From Clostridium omnivorum (GTDB lineage Bacteria; Bacillota; Clostridia; Clostridiales; Clostridiaceae), in NCBI RefSeq assembly GCF_026012015.1, contig NZ_BRXR01000001.1, positions 2,319,501 to 2,383,500 of the forward strand: 64,000 nt of DNA, written 5' to 3'. The notes beneath the pieces are model-generated. The model was given only the letters and a program-made list of their open reading frames with translations. It was not told the DNA's origin and did no database searches. Positions 1-9,734 of the stretch are shown here, one piece after another (the stretch's first letter is position 1; every line of letters begins with the position of its first letter). Position numbers and translations under genes: made by a program.

Positions 1-30
1 TCGAGTTTAAACTCGAGTATTTTATTTTTC
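1..30 (+). terminator. Terminator of a gene upstream of the window
   Basis: The first 17 bases form a self-complementary TCGAGTTTAAACTCGA stem followed by a T-rich run (TATTTTATTTTT). This looks like the rho-independent terminator of a gene lying to the left of the window. Confidence 0.6.
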
Positions 31-84
31 AATTATATGTAACTTCTAAGCATCGCCATTAATAAACTGTTAAGGGGTGGTTTT

Positions 85-1407
85 ATGCAAGCAATTAATA
101 TGAGCAATGCAAAGGGCATTGATGTTTCAAATTATGATACCAATGTGGATTGGGCCAAGGTAAAAGCTGCGGGGTATTCTTTTGCATTTATAAAATCTAC
201 AGAAGGGGTAACCTTTGTAGATCAAGAATTTAATAGAAGCTATAGCAATGCTAGGGCAAATGGTATCATTGCTGGTCCTTACCATTACGCAAGACCTTAT
301 AATGATGCCATAAAGGAAGCGGATTTTTTTGTGGATACTGTTAGATCTTTTAACGGTTTTCAAAATGGAGATTTGCCACCAGTACTTGATATTGAGTCAA
401 ATGCTGGTTTAGGGCGAGCAGAAATAGTTAGCTGGTGCAGAACCTTTATTAATAGGGTAAAGGACAGAACAGGTCTGCAGCCTATGTTGTACACATATTT
501 ATATTTTGCAAAGGATTATCTTGACGAATCCTTAGGTGATGTACTATTGTGGTTTGCAAGATATGGAGTAAATGTGCCAGAGGATGTTGCAGGATGGAGT
601 AAGTGGACTTTTCTTCAGTATTCCGATACAGGAACAGTTGATGGCGTTAATGCCACTGCGGTAGATTTAAATCTCTTCTATGGAGATGAAACAGAACTAA
701 TAGCTTTTGTTAATGGCAAACAGGGCCTAGTTCCAAGTCCAAATCCAACTCCTATGCTTAGATTAGGGGATACAGGAAAGGCTGTAGAGGGACTTCAAAA
801 ACAGCTTGCAGAGCTTGGATATTATACTGACAATATAGATGGAATTTTTGGACCTAATACGGATAAGGCAGTAAGATTATTTCAATCAATAAATGGCTTA
901 GCTGTAGATGGTATTGTTGGTCCAAATACTTGGGATAAGTTGATGAATTCTCCAATAAAAAATCCTGGAACAATAAATAATACCGGTGTTTTGAAATTAG
1001 GAGATAGCGGGGATGCTGTAACGAAGCTTCAAAGTAATCTAGCAAGCCTTGGATTTTCACCTGGAACTATAGATGGTATATTTGGACCGAATACTGAAGC
1101 TGCAGTTAGAGGTTTCCAAGGGGCATATGGAATAACCATAGACGGAATTGCTGGACCGCAGACCTTAAAAGCAATAGATATAGCTCTAAATCTATCAAAG
1201 CCAACCTTAAGTGTTGGAGATTCTGGAGCAGCTGTAGCTGAACTTCAGCAGTATTTATTAAATTTGGGTTATTCAGTAGGCCCAGTAGATGGCATATTTG
1301 GGCGAAACACTAAGAGAGCTGTACTGGCATTTCAAGGAACAGTAGGCCTTACTCCAGATGGTATTGTTGGACCAAAAACCTGGGTAGCTATTCTTGTTAG
1401 AAGTTAA
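85..1407 (+). CDS. GH25 lysozyme with three peptidoglycan-binding repeats
   Basis: Cell-wall muramidase (glycosyl hydrolase 25), cutting the MurNAc-GlcNAc bond of peptidoglycan. Residues ~10-190 form the GH25 barrel, with the family's GIDVSNYD opening and the acidic PPVLDIES strand. Three PG_binding_1 repeats follow (about 228-286, 302-360, 376-437), each with a DGIFGPNT/GRNT and DGIVGP/DGIAGP signature. No signal peptide is visible, so export must be non-classical, holin-like or lysis-dependent (inference). The ATG at 85 follows AAGGGG at a good distance. The gene is monocistronic, with a terminator immediately downstream. No phage genes surround it, so it is more likely a housekeeping autolysin than a phage endolysin. 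Confidence 0.93.
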   Translation: MQAINMSNAKGIDVSNYDTNVDWAKVKAAGYSFAFIKSTEGVTFVDQEFNRSYSNARANGIIAGPYHYARPYNDAIKEADFFVDTVRSFNGFQNGDLPPVLDIESNAGLGRAEIVSWCRTFINRVKDRTGLQPMLYTYLYFAKDYLDESLGDVLLWFARYGVNVPEDVAGWSKWTFLQYSDTGTVDGVNATAVDLNLFYGDETELIAFVNGKQGLVPSPNPTPMLRLGDTGKAVEGLQKQLAELGYYTDNIDGIFGPNTDKAVRLFQSINGLAVDGIVGPNTWDKLMNSPIKNPGTINNTGVLKLGDSGDAVTKLQSNLASLGFSPGTIDGIFGPNTEAAVRGFQGAYGITIDGIAGPQTLKAIDIALNLSKPTLSVGDSGAAVAELQQYLLNLGYSVGPVDGIFGRNTKRAVLAFQGTVGLTPDGIVGPKTWVAILVRS

Positions 1408-1410
1408 TAA

Positions 1411-1453
1411 AAGGATTATACTAGTGAAATTTTACTAGTATAGTCCTTTTTTT
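1411..1453 (+). terminator. Terminator after the lysozyme gene
   Basis: A 15-bp stem (AAGGATTATACTAGT pairing with ACTAGTATAGTCCTT) with an 8-nt loop runs into a T-tract. Confidence 0.88.
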
Positions 1454-1540
1454 ATTTGTGAAAAGCAATTAAACAAATATTACACTAAATGATATAATAT
1501 GGTTGTACATTAAATTATAGCTTATTTGGGGGGGCTAGAG

Positions 1541-2242
1541 ATGAATTTAAAGATATTAGTAGTGGAGGATGATTTTTCAATAAATGATATACTAACTTTT
1601 GCATTAAAGAGTGAGGGATATGCAATAGCAAGTGCCTTTAGTGCAAAGGAAGCTAGAACTAAATTTGAAGAGTTTAACCCTGATTTGGTGTTGCTTGATG
1701 TTAATCTTCCGGATGAATCAGGGTTTGAGCTCTGCAGATCAATAAGTGCCGAATATAAAATACCAGTTATAATGCTTACTGCAAGAAATGATATAATTGA
1801 TAAAATTCTTGGGCTGGAATTAGGTGCTGATGATTATATAACAAAACCCTTTAATATAAAAGAGGTTTTAGCCAGGGTAAAGGTTGCTCTTAGAAGAGTT
1901 GATAGATATAGAGAACAAACTGAGGATAATGTATATATAAAGCTAAGTGATAGTGTAAAGGTTGATTTGGAAAAGAGAATAGTTTTAAGAGGTAGTGAAG
2001 AAGTTAAGCTAAAGCCTAAGGAATATGATTTGCTGGTGTTTTTTGTTAAAAATAGGGATAGGGTATTCTCTAGAGAAGAGCTTTTGGATAAAGTATGGGA
2101 CTACGATTATGAGGGAGATTTAAGAACAGTAGACATTCATGTTAGAAGATTAAGAGCAAAGCTGGATTCAAGTGGCGGTCAATCTATAATAGATACAGTA
2201 TTTGGGGTTGGGTATGTAATGAGGCGCAGAGATGAAAAATAG
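1541..2242 (+). CDS. OmpR/PhoB-family response regulator
   Basis: Cytoplasmic DNA-binding response regulator paired with the histidine kinase that follows. The receiver domain spans residues ~3-115, with acidic residues in VVEDD, the phospho-acceptor Asp53 in LLDVNLP and the conserved Lys in YITKPF. A winged-helix output domain (~135-230) carries the family's RTVDIHVRRLR recognition segment. The ATG at 1541 sits behind GGGGGGG. A TTG at 1526 is in frame but lies inside that ribosome-binding region, so 1541 is preferred. The gene overlaps the kinase by 11 bases, indicating translational coupling. Cognate signal unknown; the downstream lipoprotein is the nearest clue. Confidence 0.95.
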   Translation: MNLKILVVEDDFSINDILTFALKSEGYAIASAFSAKEARTKFEEFNPDLVLLDVNLPDESGFELCRSISAEYKIPVIMLTARNDIIDKILGLELGADDYITKPFNIKEVLARVKVALRRVDRYREQTEDNVYIKLSDSVKVDLEKRIVLRGSEEVKLKPKEYDLLVFFVKNRDRVFSREELLDKVWDYDYEGDLRTVDIHVRRLRAKLDSSGGQSIIDTVFGVGYVMRRRDEK

Positions 2243-3668
2243 CATTAAGGCTAAAATTACTCTAGGATTAACTGTAATTTTTATTATATCCGGAATACTG
2301 TTAAATATTTTTATAAGACAAATATTCACTTCTAATTTAGAAAAAAGCATAAAAAGCACTATGTCCGATTTAATGAAAAGCTCTAGAGAGGTTATAGTAA
2401 GCAATATAAATAATGATAAAACACAATTTGATGAGCAGGCTCTCTATAAAAGCATATCTAAAGTAGTTGGGTCATCGGTAATAGGTAATTATTATCAATA
2501 TGAACTAAGGGATACAAAGGGAAAAGTGGTAGATTCCAATATAATCGATGAAATGAGCGAGCTGCTTGAAAAGGGTACTAGTTCAGCCTTAGAAGGCAGG
2601 GCAGTGATAAATATTAAATATTCAGAGGAAGATGCTATTGGGATTTTGTCATATCCTATTTACAGCGACAGTAAGTTTATTGGAATAATAAATATAGCCA
2701 GCAGCTTTAGTGATATATATGCTGATAATATAAAGACAATAAATATGATAACACGTATTGAAATAGGTATTTTTGTATTCATTTTTACTGCAGCCTATCT
2801 TTTTGCTAGTAGTATGATAAAGCCTATACTAACGCTTACAAAGCAAGTGCAGAGTGTAGAGGAAGGCAACTACGATGGAAATATAGAAATTAAAAGTAAA
2901 GATGAAATAGGTATATTAATAAAAGAATTTATGCTGATGAAGGATAAGATAAAGGATCAAATAGAAACTATAAATAAAGAAAAGGAAAAGGTTGAAAAGC
3001 TTGAAAAAGTAAGGAGAGAATTTTTTAATAACGTTACACATGAGCTAAAAACACCCCTTACAGCTATATCTGGTTACTCTCAAATGCTGCTCCAAAATAG
3101 GACAGAGGATGAAGAGTTTAAGCATAGGGCTGAGGAAAGAATTTATCTTGAAAGTGAAAGGCTGCATAAACTAGTTCTAGATTTAATTGAAGTATCCAAG
3201 GGTACTTTGTTTTTGGAGGAGGACAAAATACAAATTGAAGTGGACAAGCTTTTAGGCGACGTATGCTCAGATATGAAAATTAAAGCAGATAAATATTTTG
3301 TAAGCATAAACAAGAATATAGCTGAAGGCAAAGTATTTGGACAGCAAAGAAAGCTGCAGCAGCTTTTTATTAATTTAGTTGATAATGCAATAAAGTATTC
3401 TTTTAAAGGAAGCACAATATATGTAACCGGAAAGAAAATAGAAAATGCATATGAGATAAAAGTTAAAAATACAGGTAAACCCATAGATGAAAATATATAT
3501 AATCGCATTTTTGAACCTTTTATAAAGGGAAAAGATGAAGTGGAAAAGGGAAGCAGTGGCCTTGGGTTATATATTTGCAGCGAAATAGTTAAGGAGCATG
3601 AAGGACAAATAACTATTGAGAATGGAAATGAAATAACAGTTAAGGTGGAGATACCCCTTGTTAAATAA
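2232..3668 (+). CDS. Membrane sensor histidine kinase
   Basis: Partner of the preceding response regulator. Two membrane segments (~10-29 and ~171-193) bracket an extracytoplasmic sensor region of about 140 residues. A HAMP linker follows (~194-247), then a HisKA domain with phospho-acceptor His270 in THELKTPL and a HATPase domain with LVDNAIKYS (N box) and SSGLGLYI (G box). The length is usual for a two-TM class I kinase. The start overlaps the regulator's end. The sensor domain resembles single-PAS/Cache-like folds in layout, but I cannot identify its ligand. Confidence 0.94.
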   Translation: MKNSIKAKITLGLTVIFIISGILLNIFIRQIFTSNLEKSIKSTMSDLMKSSREVIVSNINNDKTQFDEQALYKSISKVVGSSVIGNYYQYELRDTKGKVVDSNIIDEMSELLEKGTSSALEGRAVINIKYSEEDAIGILSYPIYSDSKFIGIINIASSFSDIYADNIKTINMITRIEIGIFVFIFTAAYLFASSMIKPILTLTKQVQSVEEGNYDGNIEIKSKDEIGILIKEFMLMKDKIKDQIETINKEKEKVEKLEKVRREFFNNVTHELKTPLTAISGYSQMLLQNRTEDEEFKHRAEERIYLESERLHKLVLDLIEVSKGTLFLEEDKIQIEVDKLLGDVCSDMKIKADKYFVSINKNIAEGKVFGQQRKLQQLFINLVDNAIKYSFKGSTIYVTGKKIENAYEIKVKNTGKPIDENIYNRIFEPFIKGKDEVEKGSSGLGLYICSEIVKEHEGQITIENGNEITVKVEIPLVK

Positions 3669-3800
3669 AATAAAAAATAAAAAGTATTTGGAAACACTTT
3701 GGAAACAACTGATACAATTTTAGAAAATAGTACTTGGTATTATTTATATATAGAGCAGGAAGCTGCCATAAATAATACTTTTAAAAGGGGTGCAACATTT

Positions 3801-5117
3801 ATGAGAAAGGGTAAATTAATTATAGCTGTAATCTTATGCATTACTACTTTTATGTTAGCTGGGTGCAGCAGCAAAGAAAAAGAAATAGAACTAAGTAAAA
3901 ATGTTAAGCAGCAGCTTATTGACGAGGAGAATGCTTCTATAAAGCTTCAAAAGCTTAATGAACTGGATTTTGGAAATGAAATATATTATCCAGTACTCTG
4001 GAAGGATGATGAAAATATCATAGCTACTAATAGTAATGAAAATTTGAGTTCTAGTTACGAAGATATTAACAAGCAAAAAGAAGGGGATATAAACATTTAT
4101 AATATAAATATTAAAACTTCACAGCGTACTAAATTAAAAACCATAGAAAAGGCATATTGCGGTGATGTAGGTAAACAAGGATTTTATGGCAAGTTCTTAT
4201 TTATGAAGGACAACGCACTATGGACGTATAGTGCTGGTGATAATAGTGAAAAGCTGATCTATGATTTAACAGAAGCTATTAAAGAATTTAAGGAACCGGG
4301 CTTTGGTGCTGCTAGTTCACAGCAAACAATTAAGGACAGTGACATTTTGCCTAAGATTAAATCGGGCTTTGTTAAAGGCAGTGATAAATATATTTATATC
4401 ATGAGCTATGTTTCTGATGGTTCAGATGCTAATCAAGTACTAAGAATTCTAGATTTAAGTACGGGAAAAGTATATAAGAATCCATATATTAAGGGGTTGT
4501 TTGATTCTTTTGAAGAGCCTTATGTAGGTTGGGTATACAGTAAAGTAAGTGACAGCTTTTATGCTTGTTCAGCAAATAAAGGAAGGCTGTATGAGTATAA
4601 CCTAGCAAGCCCTAATAAGATTAAAAATGTAAGAGCTATGAAAGGTCTAATATCAGATATAACAGAAGATGGAGATAAATTATTATTAATGGCAGTAAAT
4701 TCTAGTAGTGCAAAATATAAAAATACAACTGCTATAGAGCAATATAATATTAAAAGTAAAGAGCTTACACAGCTGGTATATGATAAAACAAAAAGATCAG
4801 ATTATAGTAAAGTTTCTGCTTACACTGGGATTTCAATTAATAATAATATAGTTAACTATGATGTAGAGACTATAACTATAAATAAAAATAAACCAACTGG
4901 TATTGATCATATAACTTATATAGGAAACTATGATGGAAGCTCAATAAAAAATGTAAAAACCATGCCTATAGAAAAGGTTGATAATAAAGGAAATGCAGAC
5001 AGTATAGTTTTTAATGCTAAAGGTGATAAGTTTATATATTCTATATATTATTTTGATCAAGGAGAGGATTATTTAAAGCTTTCAAAAATAAGGTCTTGGG
5101 TTTATGAGGTAAAATAA
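3801..5117 (+). CDS. Putative lipoprotein downstream of the two-component system
   Basis: I do not recognise the family. The N-terminus is a lipoprotein signal: basic MRKGK, a hydrophobic stretch, and lipobox LAGC with Cys at residue 21 followed by Ser-Ser. The mature ~418 residues contain repeated aromatic/Asp-rich strands resembling a beta-propeller of the TolB/WD-like kind, but this is only an impression. The ATG at 3801 behind AAAAGGGGTG is chosen because an upstream in-frame ATG (3699) would bury the signal peptide. It lies 132 bases after the kinase and may be the system's target or accessory sensor (inference). Confidence 0.8.
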   Translation: MRKGKLIIAVILCITTFMLAGCSSKEKEIELSKNVKQQLIDEENASIKLQKLNELDFGNEIYYPVLWKDDENIIATNSNENLSSSYEDINKQKEGDINIYNINIKTSQRTKLKTIEKAYCGDVGKQGFYGKFLFMKDNALWTYSAGDNSEKLIYDLTEAIKEFKEPGFGAASSQQTIKDSDILPKIKSGFVKGSDKYIYIMSYVSDGSDANQVLRILDLSTGKVYKNPYIKGLFDSFEEPYVGWVYSKVSDSFYACSANKGRLYEYNLASPNKIKNVRAMKGLISDITEDGDKLLLMAVNSSSAKYKNTTAIEQYNIKSKELTQLVYDKTKRSDYSKVSAYTGISINNNIVNYDVETITINKNKPTGIDHITYIGNYDGSSIKNVKTMPIEKVDNKGNADSIVFNAKGDKFIYSIYYFDQGEDYLKLSKIRSWVYEVK

Positions 5118-5239
5118 AGCTGATAAGTACATTTTCGGAAATATTTTCAATAAATATCTTCTAATATGTGAACAAAGCGTGTATAATATGGGTATTAGAT
5201 TCCCATAGGAGAGTGATTTTTATAAAAAATAAGAAGCAG

Positions 5240-5590
5240 ATGGTATTAATTTCTTTAATGTTATTGGTACTTATAATAAAAATTACTTTTCCATCGGGTG
5301 TAGTAAAATACCAAAATAGCAATAGAAATGAAGTAAGTCAGAAAGTAATAAAACTTCCCAGCGAATCTAATACTTCTGTTCTAAATAAGGATGGAGAAAA
5401 ATTTAGTGTAGGAAACGTATTTTTTAATATATATAACTTTTTAGCAATCTCATTATCTATAACTGTATATGTATTTGCAATATATTTTCTGTATCGAAGA
5501 TTTTTATTTGAGGGTAACAAAAAATTATATTATATATCAACAATCTATTTTAATGTGAGTAAATATAAGGGCGTGAATATTTCTTTCTAA
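5240..5590 (+). CDS. Small two-TM membrane protein, unknown function
   Basis: No family recognised. The predicted product (116 residues from ATG 5240) has one hydrophobic segment at the very N-terminus (VLISLMLLVLIIKI), a hydrophilic loop of about 45 residues, a second membrane segment near residues 65-85, and a basic tail. The start is uncertain: in-frame GTG codons occur at 5168 and 5213, and an AGGAGA motif at 5207-5212 is badly placed for any ATG. A weak promoter (TTCTAA, 17 bp, TATAAT ending at 5187) argues against the 5168 start. It is followed by a short membrane peptide gene and a KimA-type permease. Confidence 0.55.
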   Translation: MVLISLMLLVLIIKITFPSGVVKYQNSNRNEVSQKVIKLPSESNTSVLNKDGEKFSVGNVFFNIYNFLAISLSITVYVFAIYFLYRRFLFEGNKKLYYISTIYFNVSKYKGVNISF

Positions 5591-5612
5591 TATTAAATTA
5601 AAAGGAGGAAAT

Positions 5613-5738
5613 ATGATGAATGCTCAAGATATATTAATTGCCGTTGTTATAGGAGTATTTGCAGTAGGCGGTGCTTGGTTTACAATAGCATCACACATAG
5701 AAGGCAATAAGCAAAGTAAAAATAATGATAATAAATAA
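5613..5738 (+). CDS. 41-residue single-TM membrane peptide
   Basis: A short reading frame directly behind an excellent AAAGGAGG site. It encodes an N-terminal MMNAQDIL, one hydrophobic helix (about residues 7-27), and a polar Asn/Lys-rich tail. Such small membrane peptides sometimes act as subunits of transporters, and the KimA-like K+ permease begins 210 bases downstream. However, a terminator lies between them, so shared transcription is doubtful. Function unknown; the strong ribosome binding site and clean membrane topology are the evidence that it is real. Confidence 0.6.
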   Translation: MMNAQDILIAVVIGVFAVGGAWFTIASHIEGNKQSKNNDNK

Positions 5739-5789
5739 AATAAAAATTTTAATGTATATGGAAATAACTTAATGATTTATGAAGAAGTT

Positions 5790-5820
5790 AGAGGGCGTAA
5801 GCCCTCTAGGCTTTTTTCTT
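5790..5820 (+). terminator. Terminator before the first KimA-like gene
   Basis: AGAGGGC-GTAA-GCCCTCT stem-loop followed by CTTTTTTCTT. It ends the small-protein transcript. Confidence 0.85.
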
Positions 5821-5947
5821 TATTTTAAATATTAAAAGCGCAATTATAATTTTCATATATTCTATTTTAAATTATCCATTTTTAATATTTCTATATATTT
5901 AAATTTTAAATAATTAATTATGGCACGTACAAAATTAGGAGGATATT

Positions 5948-7819
5948 ATGTTTGAAACTTTAAAACGATTATTAATTGGAAAGCCACTGAGAAATGATGC
6001 ACTTAGTGGAGAAAAATACAGCGTTGCAATGGGACTACCTATACTATCAAGTGATGCTATTTCTTCAGTTGCCTATGCTACAGAGGAAATATTGCTTGTG
6101 CTATATCCTGTAGTTGGAATACTAGCATACAATAGCATGATAGGAGTTTCCGCTGCAATTGTAGGACTTTTAGTGCTATTAACTTTTTCCTATAAACAAA
6201 CTATTCAAAACTATCCTAATGGTGGAGGGGCATATATTGTAGCTAAGGAAAACTTAGGACTTATTCCTGGTATTTCAGCAGGAGCTGCTCTATCAGTTGA
6301 CTATATACTTACAGTTGCGGTAAGTATTTCAGCAGGAACATCGGCTATTATTTCCGCATTTCCATCTCTAGAAAGACATAGAGTGCTTATATGCCTATTA
6401 ATTTTATTGCTTATAATGCTTGGAAACTTAAGAGGTATTACCGAATCAGCTAAAATCTTTAGCATACCACCTTATGCTTTTATACTAGGAATGGTTACTA
6501 TGATATTAGTTGGAATTGTTAAATTTAAAGTTACTGGTATTGTACCACCACCACCAAGTAATGCAGCAATTGCAACACAAAGCTCAGTGACTATAATTTT
6601 GCTTCTTAGAGCCTTTTCATCTGGATGTTCTGCGTTAACGGGAGTTGAGGCTGTAAGTAATGCAGTACCAAACTTTAGAGAACCTTCAACAAAGCATGCT
6701 CAAATTACTCTTATGCTGCTGGCGTTTATAGTACTTATAGTTTTTGGTGGTATATCCGTTTTAGCTAGCATATATAAAGTTGCTCCAGTAGCAGGAAAAA
6801 CTGTACTTTCACAAATTGCTATGGGTGTTTTTGGACAAGGTTTTATGTATTACTACATACAGGTTACTACTGCAGTTATACTTGCAATGGCAGCAAATAC
6901 TGCATATTCAGGTTTTCCAATGTTAATTTCAGTAATTTCTCATGAGGGTTATGCTCCAAGACAATTTGCATTAAGAGGAGATAGACTAAGCTATTCTAAT
7001 GGAATTATTGCTTTATCAACAGTAGCTGCTATTCTTATTGTTGTATTTAAAGGGGAGACACATCTTCTTATTCCACTATATGCAGTAGGAGTGTTCGTTT
7101 CATTTACCCTTTCACAAACAGGAATGTTTATGAGATGGGTTAGAACCAAAGAACCTGGATGGGTGCATAAAGCAATCATTAACGGAATGGGTGCTTTAGT
7201 TACAGGTGTAGCAGTAATAATCATCGGCGCTACAAAATTCACTCATGGAGCATGGATTGTTATAGTTATAATTCCAACCTTGGTAAAGGCTATGCTTAAA
7301 GTTAAAGATCACTATAATGCAGTTGCTAAACAGCTAAGAATTGAAGAAGATGAATTAGCTACCATAGATTTAGATAAAGAACTATATAGAAACCGTGTTA
7401 TTGTTCCAATTGCCAGCGTGAATAGGGCGAGTATAAGAGCTCTTAGATATGCAAAAACAATTTCGGATCATGTAACAGCCTTTAATATAACTATAAATGA
7501 AGAAGAAAAAGAAAAAATAGAGAAAAAATGGGCAATACTTAATACTGATATTCCTCTGGTTGTAAGAAATTCTCCATATAGAAAGATTGTAAATCCTCTT
7601 ATAGAATTTATTGAATCAGAAGAATACGATATGAAAAAAGGCGATATGATCACAGTTGTAATACCAAACTTTACTGTTAGAAATATGTGGCATAAATTGC
7701 TTCATAATCATACTAGAATGTTTATCAGCGGCGAACTATTGAAGCATAAGCACATAGCTATTGCAACAGTGCCTTTAAAGTTAAAGGACGACAATATTAT
7801 TCTTAAGGATAAAAAGTAA
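5948..7819 (+). CDS. kimA: KimA/YdaO-like potassium permease (APC superfamily)
   Basis: Integral membrane permease of the KUP/APC type resembling B. subtilis KimA, a proton-coupled high-affinity K+ importer inhibited by c-di-AMP (family knowledge). The 623 residues match the family length. The N-terminus has the RLLIGKPL...LSSDAISSVAY signature, about twelve membrane helices follow to ~residue 455 (including YPNGGGAYIV and SSGCSALTGVEAVSN), then a ~150-residue cytoplasmic tail. ATG 5948 follows AGGAGG closely. A related gene lies convergent at 7893. I looked for a c-di-AMP (ydaO) riboswitch upstream and saw none, so control may be at protein level only. Confidence 0.82.
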   Translation: MFETLKRLLIGKPLRNDALSGEKYSVAMGLPILSSDAISSVAYATEEILLVLYPVVGILAYNSMIGVSAAIVGLLVLLTFSYKQTIQNYPNGGGAYIVAKENLGLIPGISAGAALSVDYILTVAVSISAGTSAIISAFPSLERHRVLICLLILLLIMLGNLRGITESAKIFSIPPYAFILGMVTMILVGIVKFKVTGIVPPPPSNAAIATQSSVTIILLLRAFSSGCSALTGVEAVSNAVPNFREPSTKHAQITLMLLAFIVLIVFGGISVLASIYKVAPVAGKTVLSQIAMGVFGQGFMYYYIQVTTAVILAMAANTAYSGFPMLISVISHEGYAPRQFALRGDRLSYSNGIIALSTVAAILIVVFKGETHLLIPLYAVGVFVSFTLSQTGMFMRWVRTKEPGWVHKAIINGMGALVTGVAVIIIGATKFTHGAWIVIVIIPTLVKAMLKVKDHYNAVAKQLRIEEDELATIDLDKELYRNRVIVPIASVNRASIRALRYAKTISDHVTAFNITINEEEKEKIEKKWAILNTDIPLVVRNSPYRKIVNPLIEFIESEEYDMKKGDMITVVIPNFTVRNMWHKLLHNHTRMFISGELLKHKHIAIATVPLKLKDDNIILKDKK

Positions 7820-7840
7820 TTAAGTAATCACAGTTTTATT

Positions 7841-7885
7841 AGCTCCCTTAACTAATTATATTCAATTAGCTAAGGGAGTTTTTCT
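7841..7885. terminator. Bidirectional terminator between convergent permeases
   Basis: A 17-bp stem (7841-7857 with 7864-7880) with a 6-nt loop, T-rich on the plus side and A-rich upstream, so it can serve both convergent genes. Confidence 0.85.
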
Positions 7886-7892
7886 ATTTTCT

Positions 7893-9734
7893 TTACTCTT
7901 CTATTATATATGGTACAGAAATTACTATAATATTTCTGCGCTTATAAAGCATATTCTTTATAAATAAGGAAGTCTGATTGTGAAGTATATTATGCCACCA
8001 TTTTGTAATAACAAGCTGTGGTATAACTACAGTAACTGTTTCTCCAGGCTTTGAAGCATGTTCCTCTGAATTTATAAAATCTATTAGAGGGTCTATAATC
8101 TCCCTATAAGGCGATTGTCTTACAATTAGGGGAATCCCCACATCGTACTCTTCCCATTTCTTCTGTAACTTTTTAGCTTCTTCGCTATCTACAGAAACAT
8201 AAAAGGCAACAATATTCTTAGAAATATACTTTGAATAGTTCAAGCATTTTAAAAAGGCCTTATTTAAAGAATTTACTAGGATAATTACGTGCTGCTTATC
8301 ATCAGAGGGCTCAAGATTCTTTGGCCTTATATTTAGAGGAAGCTTTAGCTGCTCTGCGATTTTTATATAATGTCTCTTTATCCTAAGCATAACAAATACA
8401 AAGATAGGTATTAGAACACATACAATCCAAGCACCATGTTTAAACTTAGTTATTCCAATTATTATAACTGTTATAAATGTAACTAATGCACCCATACCAT
8501 TTATAACTGCTTTATGTTTCCATCCAGGTGTTTTTTCTCTAATCCATTTGGTAAACATACCTGTTTGTGAAAGTGTAAAGGATATGAAAACTCCTACGGC
8601 ATACAAAGGCATTAAGTTATGCGTATCACCGCTAAATACTATTATCAATAAGCATGAAGCAATGCATAATAATATAATTCCATTAGAGAAGCTTAATCTT
8701 TTTCCTCTCTTAGCAAATTGTCTAGGAACAAATCCATCTCTTCCTAGTAATGATAAAAGAAGTGGAAGATCAGCATAAGCAGTATTAGCAGCCATTATTA
8801 AGATAAATGCTGTGGTAACTTGTACAGCATAATACATGAAACTTGTACCAAAAACTTGTGTAGCAATTTGAGCAATAACTGTATTTTCTGGGTTCGGAAC
8901 TGCATGATATATTGTAGCTAGATAAGATAATCCTCCAAATATAAACAATACAACTCCAGCAAGCAAACCAAGTACAATTTTAGCATTTTTTTGAGAAGGT
9001 TCTCTAAAGTTTGGAATACCATTACTTACAGCTTCAACACCAGTAAGTGCTGTACACCCAGAAGCAAAAGCTCTTAAGAATAAAAAGAGAGTTATATCTC
9101 CTATTGCCTTTTGCTGTATAGGGTATAATGGTTGTGGATTATATCCAAATACAAAGTGTCTAATAATTCCAGTAATAATCATAACTGCAACTGATACAAT
9201 AAATAAATAAGTTGGAACTCCAAATAGTCTTGAAGAATCCTTAATTCCCCTTAAATTACCTAGAGTCATTAATATAATAATAGCAACAGAAATAACTACT
9301 TTATGTGCATATAACGCTGGTACTGCTGAGTAAATAGCTGCTGTACCTGCACTAACGCTAACGGCTACAGTCAAAATATAGTCAATTGATAGTGATGCTC
9401 CTGCTACAAGACCAGGAATTGTACCTAAATTGTCATGAGCAACAATATATGAACCACCACCACATGGATAATTGTCTATAGTTTGTCTATATGAAAATAC
9501 CAGTAAAAATAATAAAAACACTATACATAGTGCAGCATAAAACATGTATTTATATGATAGTAATCCAAGTATAGGAATTAATACTATCAAAATCTCTTCT
9601 CCTGCATAAGCAACTGAAGAGATAGCATCGCTAGACAAAATTGGTAAACCCCAAAATACATTAAACTTTTCTGCTGTAAGTTGGTCCGTTCGTAATGTAT
9701 CACCTATTAATAATCTTCGAATTCTTGAAAACAT
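7893..9734 (-). CDS. Second KimA/YdaO-like potassium permease
   Basis: 613 residues, clearly paralogous to the convergent gene at 5948 (shared RRLLIG, GLPILSSDAISSVAYA, YPCGGGSYIVA, ASGCTALTGVEAVSNG blocks; roughly 60 percent identical by eye over the membrane part). It has twelve predicted helices and the same C-terminal cytoplasmic domain. AGGTG precedes the ATG at 9734. A ~220-base leader separates it from thrS on the same strand and no known riboswitch is evident there. Two copies suggest different affinity or expression conditions (inference). General annotation as an amino-acid permease is the alternative; the KimA-type tail favours K+. Confidence 0.8.
   Translation of the reverse strand: MFSRIRRLLIGDTLRTDQLTAEKFNVFWGLPILSSDAISSVAYAGEEILIVLIPILGLLSYKYMFYAALCIVFLLFLLVFSYRQTIDNYPCGGGSYIVAHDNLGTIPGLVAGASLSIDYILTVAVSVSAGTAAIYSAVPALYAHKVVISVAIIILMTLGNLRGIKDSSRLFGVPTYLFIVSVAVMIITGIIRHFVFGYNPQPLYPIQQKAIGDITLFLFLRAFASGCTALTGVEAVSNGIPNFREPSQKNAKIVLGLLAGVVLFIFGGLSYLATIYHAVPNPENTVIAQIATQVFGTSFMYYAVQVTTAFILIMAANTAYADLPLLLSLLGRDGFVPRQFAKRGKRLSFSNGIILLCIASCLLIIVFSGDTHNLMPLYAVGVFISFTLSQTGMFTKWIREKTPGWKHKAVINGMGALVTFITVIIIGITKFKHGAWIVCVLIPIFVFVMLRIKRHYIKIAEQLKLPLNIRPKNLEPSDDKQHVIILVNSLNKAFLKCLNYSKYISKNIVAFYVSVDSEEAKKLQKKWEEYDVGIPLIVRQSPYREIIDPLIDFINSEEHASKPGETVTVVIPQLVITKWWHNILHNQTSLFIKNMLYKRRNIIVISVPYIIEE

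Noticed and set aside
85-1407. Prophage endolysin
   Set aside because: GH25 plus PG-binding repeats would fit, but there is no holin or other phage gene next to it within the window.
5741-5947. ydaO-type c-di-AMP riboswitch upstream of kimA
   Set aside because: Expected at this gene in B. subtilis, but I find only a simple terminator and AT-rich DNA, none of the conserved riboswitch core. The same applies to 9735-9955.
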